Of a stretch of DNA of 64,000 nucleotides, positions 56,901-64,000 are shown in pieces. The notes beneath the pieces are model-generated. The model made no database searches and was not told where the DNA came from. It was given only the letters and a program-made list of their open reading frames with translations. The position numbers were made by a program, and so were the translations under genes. Where the stretch lies: NCBI GenBank assembly GCA_030248215.1, contig JASANG010001037.1, positions 1 to 64,000 of the forward strand, written 5' to 3'. Every line of letters begins with the position of its first letter. The stretch's first letter is position 1. Source of the DNA: Enoplolaimus lenunculus (taxonomy: Eukaryota > Nematoda > Enoplea > Enoplida > Thoracostomopsidae).

Positions 56901-59845
56901 CAATTTTAACCGAAAATTAAATTTATACGCAGTTTAATTCAACTTCGGTTGATCATAGCTTACGTAATTGTTGAGTTACGGTAAATTTGAATATACTTTC
57001 TAAATTCTCATTGATTCTGTTTCAAATTTGGCTACATTTGACAATAGCATTGGTAATAGTCAAGTGTGGTTTTCGTCTGCTCGTAACACTTAAATGTTTC
57101 GGGTTTTGCCTCTATTTATAATAAAAATCATAAATTTGTAGGTATTCCTAAAATCACGAAATACACTCGCTGTAAGCATGAAAAATAGAATCCTGGACAG
57201 TTATAATTCATAGAATGCGTCATGTTGAAGAAAGTTTCATGAAAAAATACAAAACCTGATCTACAGATAAGATAATTTTAGCATCATAGCACTTTGAAGA
57301 TAAAGATTGTTGTCTGTTACTCAATCGGTTAAATAAAATTTGTTTGTATATTTTTACGGCGGACACAGTTTGCTTCCGTTGGAAGCCCTATGAAAGTGAA
57401 TTCGAACATTTGTTTCATCCCTGCTTTGAATGCCTAAAAACATAACTAACACGCTCAATTTAAGCTCAAGCTAATATAAGTGCATTAGTCTAATTTTTTA
57501 GTTTAACTAAACGAACTTGTAGCTTATGTTTAAACTCGTTTTAAATTCTTAAGGTTGCGCTATGACGGTGACGGACGGTGCCGTACGGGTGGCGCACAGT
57601 GACGCACGGGACCGGACGTCAAGTATACCACAACTCTTCCTCATGTGTAGTTTAAGCTAAACTTGAAATTCTAGTTTAGTTAGTCAGTCCAGTCATTTAA
57701 GCTTTACTTAAACTCATATTTTAATAAAGTTTAAGTTTTTAGAGTATATGCTAAAGCCTATAAATCTAGCATTAGACAGCTGCTCGTGGATAAGTCAAGA
57801 TATAAAAGCAAAATGCTTTGCACAACTGAAATCTCTCATAGTTAATGCGCGGAAGGGAATAATACTGAGAAAAGCAAGGAGAGGAAAGGACATGAGAAAA
57901 AATGTTCCTGAACATTATTTCAAGGGGGGAATTAGTCCTGTGACGCTGGGAAAAATTGTCCTGAACTTTTACTTGACATCACGTGAATAGGTTACCTAAC
58001 GAATCAATATGACCGCACAATTCCAGAATATATACTCCTTAATTTCAAACTTTGAATGTATTATGCACTGTACTGAAGAAACAACTACTGGATGAAAAAT
58101 TCGCTTTCAACCAATCATTTGCCTAAAATCTTTTTTTAATCTTTCAAAGGTGGTTTGTTTTTTACATTAGTGCATCGTTCACAATAAAAAATTTCAGTTT
58201 GCCATCGAAAACTTTTATAACGTAGCGTTAACACGTGTCAATATTCCCTACCCTATACGTGTCACAAAGCATTTTGTATCACGCGTTAGGGTAGGGTTAA
58301 CGTATGACAATTTTTAAATTTGACACGTGTAAACCCTACCTTACAATGTTCTCGGTGGCAAAATGAAATTTTTTTATACTGAACGATGCCATAGTTCTTC
58401 TGGTTGCTCTGAACAGCAAATGGCGTTTTGGGCGGCGCAGATGCTAACTAACTGGGACGAACGGTTGTTCAGGACACGGCATAAATGCTTACCACTCGTA
58501 ACACTTGACCAAACTGAACTTTGTACTTCAATTGCAACTGTCCTTCTGGTGTCACTTTGTTATTGTGTACTGCGATAAGATGTTCAGTTAAATTTTGAGT
58601 TGAGCCTAAAATAATTACATTCAACATTTGAATATCTTATTTAAAAATGACAAGTTGTCAAAAGTAGAGCTGCTGGAATTTTAAAAACGTGGGCATTTAA
58701 ATTATTTAAAATAGAACTTTATCCTGCGAATATCAAAAGCAAAATTATTAGTCAAACGAAAAACTACCACAGTAAGAATGGTGAGTCAAATTGACTCTCT
58801 CCGAAATAGGCGTTTCCTGACTACACAAACTGAGCCAAAATTCGAGTCTGCTTGAGTAAAATTCGGCTGAATTTGACTTTGGCGGAGTCGAATTTTGACT
58901 CAGTTTTTGTAGTGAGGAAAAGCCTATTTCGGAGAGAATCAATTTGCCTCACCATTTTTGCAGTGTAAAGAGATACTACTGCTTATTAGAAATATTGTGG
59001 GGACAGTCTCAACCGAATAGCAGATCCGTACACCATTTTGCAGCAATATAAATAATAAGAATCTACGATAACTCGTCGACCCGACAACTTGTCTCTTGCC
59101 AGTAGGTAAGGCAACTCATCGACGCGACGAGTAGTATGGGCGACAAGCTGCCGGGGTCGCCGAGTTGTCGGAACCAAAAGTTGCCCGAGTCGGCGAGTTT
59201 CGGGGCAACAAATTGTCGGCGCTGCCGAATTGTCAGAGCGACAAGGTGTCGGGTTGACGAGTTGTCGTACCTACTGACAGGTGACAAGTTGTCGAGTCGA
59301 CGAGTTGCCGGCGATGACGTTGTCGGACTCCGAATTGTCGGTTGACCTGTTATTCGGACGATGAATTGAGTACCAAATAATAAATATCAATCCACCCTGT
59401 GATTCGGGTCACTGCAGTACTTTAACGCACAAACGAATTAAGAGGAATGCAGAAATTTTTGTGTAATTAAGATGATAAGGTTGCTACCTTGCAGTTTTCC
59501 AACTCAGAAAATTGCGTTAAAATCCTTTGCCAGCGCGCTCGCCCGGTCAGCGACTTCTGAATCCGACTTTGCCTCAGCGACGTTTGTACAGTGCAAGAAA
59601 CGGTGAGTCAAATTGACTTTTTCCAAAATAGGCTTTTACGGACTGCACAAACTGGGTCAAATTAGTCAAATTTGACTCAGTTTGTGTATTCCGGAAAACC
59701 CTATTTTGGAAAAAGTCAATTTGATTCACCATTTTTTGCAGTGTCCTTAAAAAATAGAAAACATACCTATATTTGACAAAGTTGCTTCGGCCATATGTGT
59801 TAGGTTCAAGACCATTACGATAGATCGCAGAATTATAAGCCACAT
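50939..59845 (-). CDS. Nicotinic-type Cys-loop ligand-gated channel subunit, eight exons, 726 aa
   Basis: Exons: 59845-59767, 58605-58493, 56588-56544, 55225-55116, 54833-54411, 53721-53603, 52785-52388, 51832-50939. All junctions are GT..AG with agreeing phases. Exon 1 encodes a signal peptide (MWLIILRSIVMVLNL). Exons 3 and 4 are 45 and 110 bp, as in vertebrate nicotinic receptor genes. The ligand-binding domain has RWNDPTLSWNP, VWLPDI and a Cys loop with 13 residues between Cys150 and Cys164 (FPFDSQSC). Loop C lacks the vicinal cysteines of alpha subunits, so this is a non-alpha subunit. M1 (229-252) has the conserved proline. M2 (265-283) has Glu263 at -1', Lys264 at 0', Leu273 at 9' and Glu284 at 20', predicting a cation channel. 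M3 is about 299-320. M4 is in the last 30 residues. The M3-M4 loop is about 380 residues, with an Asn-rich run (487-507), an amphipathic helix and nine cysteines in 581-618. I cannot assign it to a named nematode subunit. Confidence 0.92.
52915..53010. repeat. Partial GC-rich MITE
   Basis: GTTGCGCTCTGCTTTTTAG, then CGTCCGGCCCGCCGTCCATC and CCGTCCGGCGCC, resembling the left half of the 18658 family. It lies in the channel gene intron between M2 and M3 exons. Confidence 0.5.
55379..55570. repeat. CAGTGCCGGC inverted-repeat element
   Basis: GCAGCCAGTGCCGGCGG and CCGACCCGGCACACACTGCGG are inverted ends. The inner text ACCACGAAGTTATA is shared with 36000-36110. It lies in channel gene intron 3, about 150 bp before exon 4. 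Frames read across it at 55149-55666 are by-products. Confidence 0.7.
56126..56503. repeat. MITE, CTGTAGTGACCCG family
   Basis: It starts TTGCAGTGACACAAATAAG and ends CGTATTCGGATCACTACTG, with TA on each side. It ends 40 bp from the 45-bp exon of the channel gene. Confidence 0.85.
57432..57744. repeat. CTCTCTAAAA-family MITE split by a nested GC-rich MITE
   Basis: GCCTAAAAACATAACTAACA on the left and GTTTAAGTTTTTAGAG on the right bracket TTTAAGCT-rich text. The GC-rich element at 57549-57636 interrupts it. It lies in channel gene intron 2. Confidence 0.75.
57549..57636. repeat. Short nested GC-rich MITE
   Basis: TTAAGGTTGCGCTATGACGG and GGACGTCAAGTATACCACAA are the inverted ends, with GACGGACGGTGCCGTACG inside. 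Only 88 bp. Confidence 0.8.
58197..58359. repeat. TTTGCCATCGAAAAC inverted-repeat element
   Basis: AGTTTGCCATCGAAAACTTT and ATGTTCTCGGTGGCAAAAT are inverted ends. CACGTGTC and TAGGGTAGGG occur in both arms. It lies in channel gene intron 1 or 2 flank, about 130 bp beyond the donor of exon 2. Confidence 0.75.
58767..58965. repeat. CACTGCAAAAAA MITE
   Basis: It runs from CCACAGTAAGAATGGTGAGT to CCTCACCATTTTTGCAGTG, with TA on each side. It is a long imperfect palindrome with GAAATAGGCGTTTCC and the inverse. It lies in channel gene intron 1. Confidence 0.85.
59072..59312. repeat. Large palindrome built of CGAGTTGTCG-like words
   Basis: The left arm CTCGTCGACCCGACAACTTG and the following CAGTAGGTAAGGC are matched inverted by GTACCTACTGACAGG and CAAGTTGTCGAGTCGACGAG on the right. 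Both arms and the centre consist of diverged copies of a roughly 16-bp CGACGAGTTGTCGGGT motif. Opposing frames at 58986-59345 are by-products. Confidence 0.75.
59371..59420. repeat. Terminal fragment of a CTGTAGTGACCCG MITE
   Basis: AATAAATATCAATCCACC and GATTCGGGTCACTGCAG are the right end only. Confidence 0.7.
59589..59743. repeat. CACTGCAAAAAA MITE next to the channel signal-peptide exon
   Basis: It starts CAGTGCAAGAAACGGTGAGT and ends GATTCACCATTTTTTGCAGTG. Its right edge is only about 23 bp inside intron 1 from the donor of exon 59767-59845. Confidence 0.85.
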
Positions 59846-60159
59846 TGATGAGGAAATTGATAATGAAAAATTAAGATATACAGTTTTTACAATAATAACA
59901 TAAGAAACATGAAAATAAGTTGTAACAACGGGTTCATTGGAGTGCTGTATAGATGGCTTGCTTAATAATACCTCTAAAATAAACGTCAATTGACAACGAC
60001 TGCCAGCTTAGCGACTTTTCAAGGAGTTTAAATAAATTTTGTTTCGCTTCTCGCTCGTTTCGTTGACGAGGTTTTCTTTCCTGTTCCCGGTTTTTTTGAG
60101 TAACATTTAGCTGCAGGACTTGCCCGAAACCCACGTGCGTAACGATAAGTTAATGCACG

Positions 60160-60334
60160 CAGTGGCGGATCCAGGATCTCAAAATGGGGGGGGGTCAAAA
60201 TTTCACAGGCAATAAACTTACTTTTGACCCACACACAAACCACGAACTATTGCCGCAAAATTGCTATATAATTTTGTCGAGATGCTGTTGAGGGGGACCA
60301 CGGCCGGGGTGGACCCCCCATGGATCCGCCATTG
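60160..60334. repeat. hAT-like MITE with perfect 8-bp target duplication
   Basis: The ends CAGTGGCGGATCCA and TGGATCCGCCATTG are inverted repeats. AATGCACG occurs directly on both sides (60152-60159 and 60335-60342), the 8-bp duplication typical of hAT transposons. There are G-runs just inside the left end and C-runs inside the right end. No coding capacity. It lies about 300 bp upstream of the channel gene start. Confidence 0.9.
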
Positions 60335-60371
60335 AATGCACGTATGTGTTCGTTTTATATGAGCAACGTGA

Positions 60372-60512
60372 CATTGGGCTAATGTATAGAACAGGATCAG
60401 AACAGTAGTATAAGCATATTTCTAAGCCTAAGCTAATGCAAAAAATAGCCTAAGCTCAGGCTCAGACTATATCAGTCCAGCACAGTTACGTTCTGACCCT
60501 AATCTTTACACG
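60372..60512. repeat. MITE with a TTAGGC core
   Basis: TTGGGCTAATGTATAGAACAG and CTAATCTTTACACGGGCCC are inverted ends around CTAAGCCTAAGC and CTCAGGCTCAGAC. Confidence 0.7.
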
Positions 60513-61002
60513 GGCCCATATTGAGAAAAGGATTTGCGTTTTTGTACAAATTTTAGGCTTATGGAAAAAACTGAAATTTTGAGTTGTAATTCACATACTT
60601 AAACGATGTAATCATGCAGAATTCCGTTAGATTGACACGTTTGATATATGTTAAATTTTAAATTGTTATAGCGTTTCTGTTTGCCACATTTAGACACTGT
60701 TTCGAACAAGAGGTATAATAATCAATATATAAATTATGAAAAATGCAATAAAAATGGACTTCATGTTTCTGATATTTCCTCGCCACCACCTTGTCATACG
60801 ATACAAAACCGCAAATATTAGCGAAAAGACATGTTGACACAAACATTTTTTGCGTCAAATCCTTGTCGAAAATTTCACTAACGCCATCTGTGTTACCTAA
60901 ATTGAGTCATACATTTTGAGTTTGCTAGTGGGACTGTTTTCATCTAAATTTAGTACCTGATAATAGAGCCAGATAAAACCTGTTGAATTCTATTTATAAC
61001 CA

Positions 61003-61005
<3 letters not shown>

Positions 61006-61076
<71 letters not shown>

Positions 61077-61091
61077 ATATATCTATATATT
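61006..61091. repeat. AT dinucleotide microsatellite
   Basis: About 27 pure TA units are followed by interrupted TATG and TATC steps. The Tyr/Ile-only frame across it is an artefact. Confidence 0.95.
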
Positions 61092-61773
61092 GTGTGTGTT
61101 TAATAAACAAACTTTATTATAGGCTAAATAAGCTTTGGATTAGGGTTGCGCTACTGGTTAAGCTATATTTTCTGGTTCGACAATGGGACATTAATACTTC
61201 AACAGAAATAAATTCAACTATCTTTTAACACCGTATATATGTTATATTTTTTATTAATACATTGTATTCAATGGTACACCAGCAATAATGATTAATAAGG
61301 TTGTTACAGTGGTACGTATAGCGGCAAGTTCTTAAGAACTAGAAGAAATATGGTATACGATACACTTTTTAGACAATGGCAAAAACAAAACGCCTTCATA
61401 AAGGTTTCGGATCAGAAAGCATATACTGGAATGATCAGAAAGGGTTTTAAGGCAGATATCAAGAATTTTCAAAATCAAACCATTTTTATTGCAAACATCA
61501 TTTGAGGCTAAATGCAAAAGACGCCACTTAAAAATGGTAGAATAAAATAATAATACTAATGGTGTAAATAATACTAGTGTATGGTGGCTAGGGAAGACAA
61601 GCGTTGCTGCGGCGGTGTTAATGAATAACGCTCGCTTTGATTTATTAAAGAATCTTAGCAGACGACAGATATCGTTTGTAAGAAAATTTGAATATTAAAA
61701 GAAAGTGCTAGAAAAAACATGGTTTTGTGAATAACATTGTGACACAGTTACGGTTTAAAAAATTTCTGAACGA

Positions 61774-61947
61774 ATGAAACAGCGCAATAAACGCAAATTT
61801 TGTACTAAATGCAATTTCGGTTTTGATTCCTGCTGTGAGGACGAACAAACTCTTGGGTGCCCCGCTGGACCCGCCAGTGCTAGACAGCATTCACGTTCGA
61901 TACCAAAATGCCCATTGCAAACACTACTTTTATTCAATCATTCTTAA
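61774..61947 (+). CDS. Hypothetical 57-aa cysteine-rich open frame
   Basis: The frame encodes MKQRNKRKFCTKCNFG, then SCCEDEQ, GCP and KCP: seven cysteines within about 40 residues, starting with a CxxC pair after a basic stretch. A stop lies just upstream of the ATG, so it would be a complete mini-protein. The cysteine pattern could suit a small zinc-binding or disulfide-rich peptide, but there is no signal peptide and no family match. Confidence 0.15.
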   Translation: MKQRNKRKFCTKCNFGFDSCCEDEQTLGCPAGPASARQHSRSIPKCPLQTLLLFNHS

Positions 61948-62094
61948 CAGTTTTGCCTATTCAAATTGGAAACCAATGTCTTAGTTGTTTGTTCGGAGAC
62001 AAGATCCACAAATTCGACATATATTTTACGCAACAGATTTGCGATTAGCTATTTGGTATATTTAACTCTGCTATCTTGAAACATATTGTCTGAA

Positions 62095-62425
62095 ATTTAA
62101 GAAAATTATGTCTTATTACAAACCTCAGTCATATGTCTTGAATTGCAGATTTTTATTTCAGAAAATACTCAGAAATATAGGTCTTTATAGAAAAATTATT
62201 TCATGAATATAAAAGACAACAGTTCCTTGAATTAAAAAATTTATGTCTCATAAATTAGCAATAGTAATTTTTTGAATATAAGAAATTAATGTTTTAAACA
62301 TTTTAGACAAGAAATTTCTAAGCTTCATAACGCTATTAATGTCTGATAATAAAGAGATTTTAGTCTTCAAAATTTAAAAAAGATAGAATTTTGAAATTTC
62401 AATACAATTTTTTTGCGTGAAGCTG
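62095..62425. repeat. Copy of a dispersed AT-rich repeat (pair with 21475-21705)
   Basis: AAAGACAACAGTTCCTTGAA, TTTTTTGAATATAAGA and CGCTATTAATGT parallel the other copy in order and spacing. Confidence 0.6.
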
Positions 62426-62812
62426 CAAATTTTATTATTTTTAAACCATTGCACCAACTATATTAAAACTATCTAGACAACATTAGGGATTTGCAGCTGT
62501 CAATACTTCCATGCACCTGCTGGAGTCATGTTGGAAGTTTAGAAAAAACAATTGCGTAACCTAGAATTGTCTACGGCGAAATGTAATCCGTGACGGATGA
62601 CAGTCAAAAATTTGACAACGCTCTCTTAAAACTTGAAAATTTGATCTTAAGAAATCATGTGATACTTTCTAAATTTCACAAAGTCACTTCTTGCCAAGCT
62701 GGACGAACGTTAGACGCAATCACTCTTCTCCCTGTGACGTTTCATTCCACAAAGGAACACGAAAATCGGAGTGTCTGTCTGGAGCGTTAAACCCATGAAA
62801 ACTAACGTACAG

Positions 62813-62986
62813 TAACAAACGTTTTATTCAATGGACAGTTGCAATACCGGAGATATATCAGCAACAAATGGTGGCCGAGGACGGGTTGAAAATAAATAAC
62901 ATTCCGTAACCAAATAATACGGCCGTATCCTCTGGAGAGGCCAAATAAATATCAGTCATTCTGTCTTATTCGGGTCACTACAGTAG
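62813..62986. repeat. Half copy of a CTGTAGTGACCCG MITE
   Basis: It begins in the middle of the element (CGTTTTATTCAATGG) and runs to the right end TCTTATTCGGGTCACTACAG. Confidence 0.8.
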
Positions 62987-64000
62987 CGTGTTGGACACAT
63001 TTTATGCAATGCATAGCCTTCTCGCTTGTTTTGCTTGCCAAGTTTTTAAAAGTACTTTGTTGGCCTTTTGACTCTTGGTTTCTTATCAAAGGTCAGATTA
63101 CTTGTCAAATTTAATAGCTCCTTCGTTCTTGCGTTCACAGCAGCGTCCCTATTTGACGCCCCTAAAATCGTTCTTGCGTCCTGGTTTCCACCTGACTCCG
63201 CGTTGATTAAGCCCTGTATTTTCGCCCAGTCTTCAAACCTAATTTTAACTTTCCGAAAAAGGCCCCACGCTAAAAATTAGTTGAAATATTTAAAAAATTT
63301 TAAAAGTCGTAAAAATACAAGCGTTAAAATTGCACTAACGTCTCGTTTAAAGATTAAAACAAAACAAACACCAAAAGCCAGCCAGCAGTCGTGGGCACAA
63401 AATGGTTTCAAATAATTGAATACATGAATTTATTGGCATGGGTTTTCAAACGTAAATTCCCATGAGGCATGACACGTTTACGCATCGATTTTGGCCCCGG
63501 CCATATTGGCAGATTCAAAGAGGGCCGTCTAGGTGGTAGCGCCCCAACAGGGATCAAAACTAAAATTTTGTATTAATGATTTTGTACTAAAATTGCGTCT
63601 GACTAAATCGCTCCCGCCAACTCGCGAGCTTTTTCACTAAGATGGCACCGGTTCCCTACGTCAGAAATTGTCGAGTCCGCCACTGGCTCTGGTTCAAGGC
63701 CTCTCAGTTTCATTTATGGTTTTCATGGGCCAAAATAGTGTTCAGAAGATTAACGACGAACCTATGGAGAACAAAGCACATCAAACTGTCACCCTGCCGG
63801 CAGTCCAAATAACTGGCACCGATTTCAAATACGAGTTTAGGCTTTTTAAACGGTGTTTTAAAACATACGACAGTCAATTTTTGAAAAACCATAACGGAAT
63901 GAAACCATAGGAATATACAAACGGAACGATATAGAAGATGTATTCCTCGTGAAATTTCTGGAGACACAAGAAAAAAAGCACTTTTAACTTGCTTTGCAAT
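62987..64000. other. Non-coding or unrecognised sequence at the window end
   Basis: Frames at 63068-63280 and 63668-63910 have no family match. A CGCCACTGG near 63680 resembles the right end of the hAT-like MITE, without a left partner in view. Confidence 0.35.

Noticed and set aside
61006-61091. Tyr/Ile-rich protein frame
   Set aside because: It is only a translated AT microsatellite.
1-64000. CRISPR arrays, retroelement or virus-like coding regions, bacterial operons
   Set aside because: No regular short direct repeats with unique spacers, no reverse transcriptase, integrase or capsid-like frames, and spliced genes throughout.

Overview
The window looks like AT-rich nuclear DNA of a nematode. 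The genes have short exons with canonical GT..AG introns. They include a nicotinic-type receptor subunit and a B-type carboxylesterase with a CPGN motif, which I associate with nematode esterases. Several dispersed repeats carry runs of TTAGGC, the nematode telomere motif. Introns reach 9 kb and are packed with small inverted-repeat transposons. A large-genome enoplean such as a mermithid would fit, but that is inference; the sequence alone does not name the species.

I rebuilt the genes by hand from splice sites and reading phase. (1) 5737-7188 (+): the terminal exon of the mitochondrial RNA helicase SUV3; its first RecA domain is not in the window. (2) 9631-21039 (+): a four-exon, 101-residue TUSC2/Fus1 homologue. 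Its last intron is about 9.2 kb and encloses, on the opposite strand, (3) 13009-15246 (-): a three-exon, 329-residue four-helix membrane protein that I do not recognise. (4) 26430-36447 (-): an 11-exon, 710-residue membrane-anchored carboxylesterase with an intact catalytic triad. (5) 38867-46037 (-): a speculative four-exon gene of unknown function whose exon phases agree. (6) 50939-59845 (-): an eight-exon, 726-residue nicotinic-type Cys-loop channel subunit. It keeps the 45-bp and 110-bp exons of vertebrate nicotinic receptor genes and has a very long, cysteine-rich cytoplasmic loop.

The rest is mostly repeats. 1726-2730 is a 348-bp tandem array, and 3024-4524 is a duplicated block of tRNA-like modules. 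19119-19659 is a nearly perfect 3 x 180 bp array. At least seven MITE families recur: the CACTGCAAAAAA/GTGAGTCAAATTGACT family, the CTGTAGTGACCCGAATAAG family, a GC-rich GGTTGCGCTATACTT family, a family with a TTAGGC core, a CTCTCTAAAA family, a GGTGTAACCGGATA family and a GGGCCCGTAGCCA family. Single examples include Harbinger-like MITEs with a tRNA-like core and a hAT-like MITE with a perfect 8-bp target duplication. Several are nested, so their relative ages can be read. I saw no CRISPR array, no confident functional RNA gene and no retroelement or virus-like coding region.

The genes do not form a shared pathway. The main structural points are the nested antisense gene inside TUSC2 and the conserved exon architecture of the channel gene.
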